A stretch of DNA of 64,000 bases from Niabella sp. (GTDB lineage: Bacteria; Bacteroidota; Bacteroidia; Chitinophagales; Chitinophagaceae): positions 26,350 through 90,349 of the forward strand of contig JAPUDO010000031.1 in the NCBI GenBank assembly GCA_027493055.1, read 5' to 3'. A program made the translations under genes and the position numbers. Numbering within the stretch: the first letter of the stretch is position 1; every line of letters starts with the position of its first letter. The notes under the pieces were generated by a model that ran no database searches, was not told the origin of the DNA, and saw nothing but the letters and a program-made list of their open reading frames with translations. Of this stretch, positions 27,265 through 35,740 are shown one piece after another.

Positions 27265-27737
27265 GTTGTGCACACAAATGTTTCGGGTGACCCTGTTTTT
27301 TAGTTAAGAATACATATTGCTTAATAGTTCCCCACTGCTCAATAAAATCCCGGAATCTTTTAAAAAAGCTTCAGATGGAAAATGAAAGTCAAAAAGTTCT
27401 TCAAATATCCGAGGCCAGGCTCCCTGCCCTTGGAGAAGGGGTTAGGGGTGAGGTTTGACCAAAAGATGTATTCCGGGGTTTTAGAATACGGTTTAAAATT
27501 TAAAACCATTTCATAGAAGAGCAATTGTATGGTTTTATTGAAACTGATGAACATTTTGCTGAGAAAATTTCCTTGCTTTTTGTAATATATTCAATATAAA
27601 TAGATTGTATACAGCCGGATTCAAGGGTAAAAGTATTGCCGGGGTATTTTGCAAACGATTGCGTAGTTTTTTCGGTCAAAACCATTTGTAGTGGATATTT
27701 TAGCATCGAATTTATAAACCGAAAAAAGCAATTGCCA
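27265..27737. other. Long leader region ahead of susC
   Basis: These 473 bp hold no convincing gene; two short minus-strand frames are AT-rich shadows. The region contains the repeat copy at 27419-27453 and must contain the promoter and any operator for the pectin operon, but I cannot find a clean TTG-N20-TAnnTTTG pair. The AT content rises towards the susC start. Confidence 0.5.
27419..27453 (+). repeat. GC-rich intergenic repeat, copy a
   Basis: The words CTCCCTGCCCTTGGAGAAGGGG, TT and AGGGGTGAGGT, split here for length, form an imperfect palindrome (CTCCCT/GGGG). Other copies with the same plan are at 49181 and 55817 and, degenerate, at 2337 (minus) and 52328. Confidence 0.7.
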
Positions 27738-30700
27738 ATGAAATACTTGTTTTGTATGTGCACTTTTATGTGCCTGTTTTTACTGTCGGCCCAGGGTCAA
27801 ACCAAAAATATTACCGGTAGAGTATTAGATGAAATGGACAAACCTTTGCAGGGCGTATCCGTATCGCTGGAAGGCGGCACTGCTGCTGCTCAAACCAATG
27901 AGCAGGGTGAATTTAATATTGTTGTTCCGTCAGATGGAAAAATTGTCCTGGTTTTTAGCTATGTTGGCTTCGAGTCTCAGACCTTACAGGTTGTGGGTAA
28001 TACAGCCACTGTTAAGCTGAAGAGAGTTATTGCCGATGCGGGAGATGAAGTGGTAGTAATCGGCTACCAGACGGTAAAGCGGAAAGACCTTACCGGCGCT
28101 GTATCTTCTGTTTCCGGGAAAGAGGTGGCAGCGGTACCCGTGGCCAATGCCGCGCAGGCATTGCAGGGCAAACTGCCGGGTGTAAATGTAACCACCCAGG
28201 ACGGGCGCCCGGATGCCAGCATTGCCATTCGTGTAAGAGGTGGCGGCTCCATTTCACAAAGCAATGAGCCCTTATATATAGTAGACGGTTTCCCCGTTTC
28301 TTCAATAAGCGATATCCCGCCGGGTCAGATCGAAAGCATAGATGTATTGAAGGATGCATCGTCCACTGCAATCTATGGTGCCAGAGGTGCTAACGGGGTT
28401 ATTATTGTGACCACCAAAAGTGGTAAAAGCGGGAAAGTGACCGTTACCTACGATGGCTATTTGCAGAGCAACCAGCCAACTAAATACCTCGAAACCATGA
28501 ATGCCTATGATTATATTGCCTATAACTGGGGCTATGCCAAAGCCATAAGCAATAACTATGCAACCGCATGGGAAAAGTTGTGGGCAATTGGCGCGTCTGC
28601 TTCAGCTTATAATAACAGTGCAGGAATAGATCATTATAAATCAGTGGGCGCCAATAACTATGCACGCGAGGCGTACAAAGCTTCAATGTCACAAAGCCAT
28701 AATGTAAGCCTTACAGCAGGCAATAACCTTACCCGGGTGCTGGTAGCATTAAACTATATTGATAATGATGGGATGAAGATCAACTCATGGTTTAAGCGAT
28801 ACAATGCCTCTGTAAAGCTGGATCAGAAAATAGGACAGAAACTGGATTTTTCTCTGGATACCCGGTACACTAACATCGATGAGATGGGAAATGAGGGGAC
28901 CACAAATGGCCGGGGGTCTATATTGTCATCGGCGTTTCAGTTCAGGCCTATTGCAACAAGCGATGTTTTAGGAGAGCTGGATGACACCAAGAACACACAA
29001 CTGGGACTTTATGATTATGTATTGCAGGATATGTTTAATCCGGTTGCAAGAATGAGGGATTATTTCCCGGGATCAACTAACCGTGCATTGCGTGCTAATA
29101 CAGGATTAACCTGGAGGATCATTAATGGATTAACGGCACGTTCGGAGCTGGGCTTAAATTCTTATTGGAACCGTGGTAAATCCTGGTCGGGCGCTATTTA
29201 CAATAATTATATCAATGCTGCCACTGGTGAGAAAACTTTTTCCGGTAATGCATCTATTGCGAGCGCAGAAGGGTGGAACCTGCGCTGGGCCAATACGCTG
29301 GCTTATAAGGTTCAGGGCCTGGGAGAGGCGCATAACCTGGATGTATTGGCAGGCCAGGAAGTAATGAATTCCGGTTCCGAAAGTACTACTATGTGGGGTA
29401 ATAGATATCCTGTATCTTATGATGCCGAGCGGGCTTTCGGTATGATGCATATGTACTATAGCGGAGATAACATTGTAAATCATGGAATGAGCTCTACAAT
29501 CGGAACTCCCAATAGACTGAATTCTTATTTTGGAAGACTGAACTATTCTCTGTTGGATAAATATTTGTTTACAGCTACTTTCCGGGCTGATGGTTCCTCA
29601 CGTTTTGCACCAACCCACCGCTGGGGTTATTTCCCTGCAGCGGCTTTTGCATGGCGCCTGTCTGATGAGAAGTTCCTGAAAGATGTGAACTGGATCAACA
29701 GCCTCAAAATGCGCCTGTCCTACGGTACAGTAGGTAACGATGGTATCAGTGCCAATTTGTGGAGAATGAGCTGGACCGTTCCTAATAATCCAGCAAAATA
29801 CTCAATAAGTGAAGTAATGCAGAATTACTATGAACCCAACTCCACATTGGCAAATGGTAACCTGAAATGGGAAACTACCATTACCCGGAACCTGGGGATA
29901 GACTATTCATTTTTTAAGAACAGGTTATTTGGTTCTATCGACATCTATAAAAATTCTACCAAAGACCTGCTGATGATCACTCCAATTTCTGCGATCAGTG
30001 GTTTTACGGCTACTTATGATAACGTAGGAAGCACCAGCAATAAAGGAGTTGAAGTTTCTGCAGGGGTAGCCATCATCCGTAAAAAAGATTTTAACCTGAA
30101 TGCTAATCTTAATGTGAATGTGAACCGTGGAAAAGTAGATGAGCTGGCCCCTGGCATTAATGGATTATATAAAACACAATGGGGCAGCTCTATGACACAA
30201 CCTAATACGGGTGATTATATCCTCAAAGAAGGACAGCCGGTAGGACTGGTGCGTGGCTATACGTATGATGGATGGTACACTACCGATGATTTTAACTATG
30301 CTAATGGTATTTATACACTGAAGCAGGGTGTGGCCGATATTGCATCCGGCATAATAGGTACGGTATATGGCACCACTGCTAATAAACCAGGCGGACAGGT
30401 AGCCTATCCCGGGGTGATTAAATTTAAGGACATAGATGGTAATGGTATTATTAATGAAGCGGATGTTGATATTATCGGAGACATGAACCCCAAGCATACC
30501 GGCGGTTTTAATATCAATGGTAATTTTAAAAACCTCGACTTTGCGTTAAACTTTAACTGGAGCTACGGCAACCAGGTGTACAATGCCGAATATCTTGCCG
30601 CTTTTTATGGCAGCAAGGAAGATGGATTGTACAGGAACAGGCTGAATTATTTGTCAACAGCCTACCGTATCTATGATGTACAGAACGGCCAGCTGGTAAA

Positions 30701-31058
30701 TGTGACAGATCCCACGGCTTTAAATGCCTTAAACGCCAATGCCACTGTATTTCTGCCTTATCATGAAAACCCGGTAGTATCAACACTTGGCATACAGGAC
30801 GGCTCCTTCCTGAGGCTCAATACCGTTACATTAGGATATAGTCTTCCCCAACAATGGATGTCCAGGGCTGGGTTCAAAAATGTGAGGGTATATGCTTCTG
30901 TTTACAATGCGCTGCTCTTTACAAAGTACCAGGGGTTAGATCCGGAAGTAAGCACTAATTTGAACCAGGGCGGTGCCCAATATCCAACACCAGGCTTAGA
31001 CTGGGGTGCTTACCCTAGAGCAAGGTCGTTCACCTTTGGTTTAAATATCCAGTTATAA
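27738..31058 (+). CDS. susC: SusC/RagA-type TonB-dependent outer-membrane transporter
   Basis: This 1106-aa protein has a signal peptide (about 1-20, ending SAQGQ), a carboxypeptidase-regulatory-like domain (ITGRVLDEMDKPLQGVSVSL), the TonB-contact region (EVVVIGYQTVKRKDLTGAVS), a plug domain (SIDVLKDASSTAIYGARGANG) and a 22-strand barrel ending in FTFGLNIQL. With SusD it imports oligosaccharides across the outer membrane; the neighbours point to pectin fragments. The start is the ATG at 27738; the open frame extends 34 codons upstream but lacks a signal there. No anti-sigma-type N-terminal extension is present, so it is not of the transducing kind. Confidence 0.95.
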   Translation: MKYLFCMCTFMCLFLLSAQGQTKNITGRVLDEMDKPLQGVSVSLEGGTAAAQTNEQGEFNIVVPSDGKIVLVFSYVGFESQTLQVVGNTATVKLKRVIADAGDEVVVIGYQTVKRKDLTGAVSSVSGKEVAAVPVANAAQALQGKLPGVNVTTQDGRPDASIAIRVRGGGSISQSNEPLYIVDGFPVSSISDIPPGQIESIDVLKDASSTAIYGARGANGVIIVTTKSGKSGKVTVTYDGYLQSNQPTKYLETMNAYDYIAYNWGYAKAISNNYATAWEKLWAIGASASAYNNSAGIDHYKSVGANNYAREAYKASMSQSHNVSLTAGNNLTRVLVALNYIDNDGMKINSWFKRYNASVKLDQKIGQKLDFSLDTRYTNIDEMGNEGTTNGRGSILSSAFQFRPIATSDVLGELDDTKNTQLGLYDYVLQDMFNPVARMRDYFPGSTNRALRANTGLTWRIINGLTARSELGLNSYWNRGKSWSGAIYNNYINAATGEKTFSGNASIASAEGWNLRWANTLAYKVQGLGEAHNLDVLAGQEVMNSGSESTTMWGNRYPVSYDAERAFGMMHMYYSGDNIVNHGMSSTIGTPNRLNSYFGRLNYSLLDKYLFTATFRADGSSRFAPTHRWGYFPAAAFAWRLSDEKFLKDVNWINSLKMRLSYGTVGNDGISANLWRMSWTVPNNPAKYSISEVMQNYYEPNSTLANGNLKWETTITRNLGIDYSFFKNRLFGSIDIYKNSTKDLLMITPISAISGFTATYDNVGSTSNKGVEVSAGVAIIRKKDFNLNANLNVNVNRGKVDELAPGINGLYKTQWGSSMTQPNTGDYILKEGQPVGLVRGYTYDGWYTTDDFNYANGIYTLKQGVADIASGIIGTVYGTTANKPGGQVAYPGVIKFKDIDGNGIINEADVDIIGDMNPKHTGGFNINGNFKNLDFALNFNWSYGNQVYNAEYLAAFYGSKEDGLYRNRLNYLSTAYRIYDVQNGQLVNVTDPTALNALNANATVFLPYHENPVVSTLGIQDGSFLRLNTVTLGYSLPQQWMSRAGFKNVRVYASVYNALLFTKYQGLDPEVSTNLNQGGAQYPTPGLDWGAYPRARSFTFGLNIQL

Positions 31059-31077
31059 TCTCATAAAAAAATTACGA

Positions 31078-33171
31078 ATGAAAAAGATTACTATATATAT
31101 ACTGGCTCTTTTTGTGATAACTATTGCCGGCTGTAAAAAGAGCTTTCTTGATGTGTCATCTCCTTCGGCTGTTGACCAGCAATTTGTTTTTTCCTCACCT
31201 GAAGAAGCTTATAAAGTGATGGTAGGTTGCTATGAAATATGGCGGGGAGCTAATAACTCATTATTCTACGATTTGGATGTGGTAGGTTCCGATGCAGAAA
31301 CACATCCTGAAAGCTATGATGCACAAACCAGGCATATTCCCGAAGGGCTTTATGCCAGTGAGCTTTCAATAAATTTTTCAGATGCAGTAAATACATGGGC
31401 CAGTTTATACAGGGTAGCTAACAGGGCCAACCTGATCATGGAAGCCATTGCCGATAAAGCAGAATATAAGCAGGCGGTAGCAGGTGGCACAGGAAATGGC
31501 TGGACACAGCTATATGGGGAAGCTGCTATTTTCAGGGCTTACTCTTATTTTAACCTGGTTCGTTATTTTGGAGATGTGCCTTATTTTGATGTTCCTATCT
31601 ATAACCTGAGCCAGACAGACAGTGCAGCACTTACTTCAAGAGATGTGATCTATGATAAGGAGCTGGAAAATCTTAAAAAAGCGGAACCTCACATGTACCG
31701 CCTGGGAGAAGGGGGTATTACCGCAGAACGGTTCTCAAGAACTTTTTGCCAGGGTCTTATTGGTAAGATGGCTTTATTTGCCGGCGGATTCAGCTTGCGC
31801 CGTACCGATTTTAATTACAGTGGTGTTCAGTTTGAACAAAAAGGAACTGAAAAGTGGAATGCTAAATATGTACGCCGTACCGACTATAAAAAATATTATG
31901 AGGTGGCTAAAACCTATCTCAAAGCCTGTGTTGAAAACTCCGGATCGGCTTACCTGATCACAACCGACCCACGGGGAGCCGGATACAATAACCCCTTCCA
32001 GTATAACTTTCAGTATAATATGAACCTGCAGGTTAGTCCCGAATCTTTATATGAGGTGGGAGAAACACAGGGCCAGTTTTCTGAAAGACCTTATGCGTTT
32101 GGCCGGCCTTCTGATGGCGGAAGCTCCAATGCTTTCCCTTGTAAATCTTATGGCCAAAGCAGGATGTTCCCGGTATTTTATTATGGGGATTACGATCCTG
32201 CCGATCTCAGGCGCGATGTAACAGTAACTGTTAGTTCCAATTCAGGCGCGGCCTCAGAAACAATTATCAGCTTTGCTCCCGGCTCCCGTAGTGCAGGAGG
32301 ATTGTCTAGTAATAAATGGGATGAAAGCCGCATGTCAAAGCCTTATACTGCTTCGCAACGAAACTCAGGTATTAACTGGCCCCAGATGCGCATGGCAGAT
32401 GTAATATTAATGCTGGCAGAAGTATATGCAGAGCTGGGAGATGAGGGATCGGCAAGAACCGAGCTCACAAAAGTAAGGGCAAGGGCTTTTAAGGCTGCTG
32501 ACCAGGCAACCAAAGTTACGGGTTACATAAGCAGCCTCGCCGGCGATGCACTGAAAGAAGGTATACAGCAGGAGCGTAAATTAGAATTTGCCGGAGAAGG
32601 ATATAGAAGATATGACCTCATCCGTACCGGTAAGCTGCCCGAAAAAATAAAGCAGGTGCGCGATCTGCAAAAGGCAATGATTGAAGGATTACAATCCAGG
32701 GGTTATTATACTTTCCCTAATGGCAATACTATTTCCAGCTATATTTATGTGAAGAAAATGAATGCTGCCGATGTGGGAATGACCAAAATGCTGACCACGG
32801 AATGCGATGTTACCGAAGCCGATCCCACTCACCCGCTGAAGTTTCCCGGGTGGCGCGGGAACTGTGATTTGTGGAGCAATTATCCTGCAACAAGCGGCAA
32901 CCGCAACCTGGCTATCAAAGGACTGTTTAAGTATATTGATCCTAACGGGTTAGAGGCTGCTGCCCTGGTAGCTGCGGGGTATGTAAAAACAGCATGGGGC
33001 GCAACTATACTTTCTTATAAAGATCAATACAGTAACAATATATTTAAAGGGTACCCCGATGACTTTGTTGCAGCCGGCGTACCTCCGCGTTATTTACTGC
33101 CATTGTCATCAGAAACTATTTCAAAATCCAACGGGCTCATAACCAACGGATATGGGTTTGCACAGAAATAG
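31078..33171 (+). CDS. susD: SusD/RagB-type glycan-binding lipoprotein
   Basis: This 697-aa surface lipoprotein has the lipobox IAGC (Cys about residue 19) followed by KKSFLDVSSPSAVD, the usual SusD start. An N-terminal TPR-like region includes LYGEAAIFRAYSYFNLVRYFGDVPY, and the C-terminal part has QERKLEFAGEGYRRYDLIRTGKL. It is longer than the common 500-600 aa, with extra sequence at about 560-690. It sits 19 bp after susC and forms the lid of that importer. A strong terminator follows. Confidence 0.93.
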   Translation: MKKITIYILALFVITIAGCKKSFLDVSSPSAVDQQFVFSSPEEAYKVMVGCYEIWRGANNSLFYDLDVVGSDAETHPESYDAQTRHIPEGLYASELSINFSDAVNTWASLYRVANRANLIMEAIADKAEYKQAVAGGTGNGWTQLYGEAAIFRAYSYFNLVRYFGDVPYFDVPIYNLSQTDSAALTSRDVIYDKELENLKKAEPHMYRLGEGGITAERFSRTFCQGLIGKMALFAGGFSLRRTDFNYSGVQFEQKGTEKWNAKYVRRTDYKKYYEVAKTYLKACVENSGSAYLITTDPRGAGYNNPFQYNFQYNMNLQVSPESLYEVGETQGQFSERPYAFGRPSDGGSSNAFPCKSYGQSRMFPVFYYGDYDPADLRRDVTVTVSSNSGAASETIISFAPGSRSAGGLSSNKWDESRMSKPYTASQRNSGINWPQMRMADVILMLAEVYAELGDEGSARTELTKVRARAFKAADQATKVTGYISSLAGDALKEGIQQERKLEFAGEGYRRYDLIRTGKLPEKIKQVRDLQKAMIEGLQSRGYYTFPNGNTISSYIYVKKMNAADVGMTKMLTTECDVTEADPTHPLKFPGWRGNCDLWSNYPATSGNRNLAIKGLFKYIDPNGLEAAALVAAGYVKTAWGATILSYKDQYSNNIFKGYPDDFVAAGVPPRYLLPLSSETISKSNGLITNGYGFAQK

Positions 33172-33203
33172 TCCCGGTTAAAGTATAGCTGGAACATAAA
33201 CAG

Positions 33204-33250
33204 AGGCGCCGGGGCGTATGGCTAAAGAGAAGCCATCCCGGCGCCTTTTA
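33204..33250 (+). terminator. Strong intrinsic terminator/attenuator between susD and the enzyme genes
   Basis: AGGCGCCGGG with ATGGCT pairs with AGCCAT and CCCGGCGCCT around AAAGAGA, followed by a T-rich run. It lies 32 bp after the susD stop and 12 bp before the next ATG, so it must either end most transcripts or protect the susCD message. Confidence 0.8.
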
Positions 33251-33261
33251 CTTTTTATATT

Positions 33262-33963
33262 ATGAACGATTGCCTGAAAAAATATGCCGTATTATTGCTC
33301 ATGCTGGTGATACATTGTATGCTTGCCCATCATGTATATGCCCAGCAGGAAGTACCAGTAAAAAAAGAATGGCTGTTGTATGATCTCTTATCTGCAAAGG
33401 ATAATCCTTTAAAGTTAACAGGAAATCCCTTGCCAGTTTATGATAGCGTGTGGAAGGCCGTTTCTTTTAATGGGATAGGCGATGGATTATTTTATGATAG
33501 CATTTCGCTATATGGTTTAAAGAACTTTACCCTGGAGGCAATTGTCAGGCCTGATAGCGGCGGTAATTTTGAGCAGCGTTTCTTTCATACAGGAACAATC
33601 AGGGATGACAGGATATTGCTTGAACTCCGATCCACCCGCAGAGGTTGGTACCTGGATGCTTTCCTGAAATCGGGCGATCAGAAAATAGCCATGATTGACT
33701 CCTCAAAGGTGCATCCGTTTCATAAATGGTATCATGTTGCATTGGTAATGAACGGAGATACGGCTACTTCTTATGTTAACGGAATAAAGCAATGTTCATC
33801 AGTTGTGTCATTTCAGCCCTTGGGCTCCGGTCATACATCTTTAGGTATGAGGCAGGATCTGAGGTCGTGGTTTAAAGGGGCGATCTATAAAATAAGTATT
33901 ACGCCCCGTTCTTTAAAGCCGGGCTATTTTGAAAAAAGTAAATATATTCCTCATGCTCAGTAA
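33262..33963 (+). CDS. Secreted LamG/concanavalin-like protein
   Basis: This 233-aa protein has a signal peptide (about 1-28, ending VYAQQ) and one LamG-like jelly-roll domain (about 60-225): FTLEAIVRPDSG, RGWYLDAFLKSG and KWYHVALVMNGDTATSYVNG are diagnostic. Such domains bind carbohydrates. The role in the pectin locus is probably surface glycan binding. Its last codons overlap the first of two duplicated segments described at 33928-34179. Confidence 0.8.
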   Translation: MNDCLKKYAVLLLMLVIHCMLAHHVYAQQEVPVKKEWLLYDLLSAKDNPLKLTGNPLPVYDSVWKAVSFNGIGDGLFYDSISLYGLKNFTLEAIVRPDSGGNFEQRFFHTGTIRDDRILLELRSTRRGWYLDAFLKSGDQKIAMIDSSKVHPFHKWYHVALVMNGDTATSYVNGIKQCSSVVSFQPLGSGHTSLGMRQDLRSWFKGAIYKISITPRSLKPGYFEKSKYIPHAQ

Positions 33964-34179
33964 AATGATATTAATCAGAGAGCGCTGTGTGAGGCGTCCT
34001 CGTGCATTGTTTTCACTTAACTATTCTTGCTGTACGAGGCGTCTTCGCCTCGTACCTTTATGTTGTCGCCTCCTGGCGATGGATATACGCATGAAAGGGA
34101 AATTTATGTTGTACTCAAACCCGGTGGCTTTGAAAAAAGTAAATAGATTTCCCCTGCTCAATAAAATTATAGTAATCCC
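33928..34179. repeat. 201-bp duplication with palindromic insert at the PL10 N-terminus
   Basis: The approximately 50-bp segments at 33928-33978 and 34129-34179 are near copies (TTTGAAAAAAGTAAATA at their start), exactly 201 bp (67 codons) apart. Between them lies a perfect palindrome, GTACGAGGCG TCTT CGCCTCGTAC (34032-34055), with related half-sites GAGGCGTCCTCGTGC at 33991 and TCGCCTCCTGGCGA near 34066. The arrangement resembles a REP/MITE-type insertion with duplicated flanks. Confidence 0.75.
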
Positions 34180-35740
34180 GACATTTGTAGGGCTTTCCCT
34201 CTTTTCCAAAGCGCAGGATAAGGCATTACTGAATGAAGCGGCCGAAGCCATGAAAAGCGCTACCCGGTTTATGGTAGAAGAGGTGAGCACCAATGGCGGA
34301 TACCTGTGGTATTATAAAAAAGATATGAGCCGCCGCTGGGGGGAAATGGAGGCGTATAAAACCATGATATGGCTGCAGCACCCCGGCACAGTAAGTATGG
34401 GACATATTTTCCTGGATGCTTATAAAGCTACGGGAGATAACTACTATTATGAAGCTGCCCGGAAAGCCGCCAATGCCATTATATGGGGGCAAAGCCATGA
34501 GGGCGGATGGAATTATATGGTTGATTTTGCCGGTGACCGCTCCCTGAAACAATGGTACAGCACTATCGGCAAAAATGGCTGGAGGCTGGAGGAGTTTCAG
34601 CATTACTATGGTAACGCTACTTTTGATGATGATGTAACTTCTGATGCTGCGCGCTTCCTGTTAAGGATGTACCTTGAAAAGCTGGATCCGGCCTATAAGC
34701 CTGCTTTAGAAAAAGCCATCGGGTTTATACTCAGCAGCCAGTATCCTAACGGAGGCTGGCCACAGCGTTATCCTTTAAAGTACGATTTTCAAAAACAGGG
34801 GCACAGGGATTATTCTTCCTTTTACACTTTTAATGACGATGTAATTGCAGAAAATGTAAACTTCCTTATTCAATGCTACCAAACCCTGGGCGAAGAGCGG
34901 TTCTTAGAGCCCATTCGCAAAGGTATGTATTTCTATTTGCTGTCGCAGGATAGCTCAGGTGCATGGGCACAGCAGCTCGATTCCAATATGCATATTGCAG
35001 GAGCAAGAACCTATGAGCCTGCAGCATTGCTGCCATCCACTACCTGTGAGAACGCTTTTTTACTGCTGAAATATTATCAATATACCGGCGATAAAAAATT
35101 TATACAGGCGGTACCCCGGGCTATAAGCTGGCTTGAAAGGACAGCATTGCCGGAAAAGCAGAAAGAAGGGAACCGTACGCATCCTACTTTTGTTGAGCCC
35201 CGAACCAGCAAACCCTTATATGTGCACCGAAAAGGGTCTAACGTTGTAAACGGAAAATATTATTTTGATTATGACGATAAAAATCTGCTGGCTCACTATG
35301 GCGGTAAACATGGCGTGCCGCTGGAGGCATTAAAAAGGGAATATAGCCGCCTGTTATCTCTTGATACAGATGAAGTAACTAAAGATTCGCCGTTTATCCC
35401 CGAAATGTTTACCGGCGATAAGCTGCCCCAGCAATATATTGATCTGAGACGCTATAAGCTGGATGATGTAACAGACACGCTTAGCGTGAAGCGGGTGATA
35501 AAGGCGCTGGATTCTCAAAACAGGTGGCTAGTAAAACAAGCTATGATCAGTAATCCTTACATTGGGGATGGTGAGCCGGGCGCTTCTACTTTACAGTATG
35601 CTACCACCATGGTAGGTGATGCAACCGATACTTCTCCTTTCATGGATATGAGCGAAGCGGAGTATATTTCAACAGCTGCTTTTATCAGGAATATGCGTAC
35701 ACTGATAGGATTTATGAATGCTTCTAAAGAAAAAGAATAA
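34106..35740 (+). CDS. pelA: Pectate lyase, polysaccharide lyase family 10
   Basis: This predicted secreted lyase of about 544 aa cleaves polygalacturonate by beta-elimination. It has PL10 hallmarks: SSQYPNGGWPQRYPL, the FTFNDDVIAENVNFL block, then DSSGAWAQQ and YEPAALLPSTTCENAF. The signal peptide reads LLNKIIVIPTFVGLSLFSKA. The start is uncertain: the frame is open from 33929 through a repeat-derived segment. I favour the ATG at 34106, which is preceded by AAAGGGAAA, but a TTG at 34130 or an ATG at 34091 is possible. It provides unsaturated oligogalacturonides. The stop overlaps the next ATG by one base. Confidence 0.88.
   Translation: MLYSNPVALKKVNRFPLLNKIIVIPTFVGLSLFSKAQDKALLNEAAEAMKSATRFMVEEVSTNGGYLWYYKKDMSRRWGEMEAYKTMIWLQHPGTVSMGHIFLDAYKATGDNYYYEAARKAANAIIWGQSHEGGWNYMVDFAGDRSLKQWYSTIGKNGWRLEEFQHYYGNATFDDDVTSDAARFLLRMYLEKLDPAYKPALEKAIGFILSSQYPNGGWPQRYPLKYDFQKQGHRDYSSFYTFNDDVIAENVNFLIQCYQTLGEERFLEPIRKGMYFYLLSQDSSGAWAQQLDSNMHIAGARTYEPAALLPSTTCENAFLLLKYYQYTGDKKFIQAVPRAISWLERTALPEKQKEGNRTHPTFVEPRTSKPLYVHRKGSNVVNGKYYFDYDDKNLLAHYGGKHGVPLEALKREYSRLLSLDTDEVTKDSPFIPEMFTGDKLPQQYIDLRRYKLDDVTDTLSVKRVIKALDSQNRWLVKQAMISNPYIGDGEPGASTLQYATTMVGDATDTSPFMDMSEAEYISTAAFIRNMRTLIGFMNASKEKE

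Noticed and set aside
27360-27763. Two short minus-strand frames before susC
   Set aside because: They run through the GC-rich repeat and the susC leader, overlap the susC start and carry no recognisable domain.
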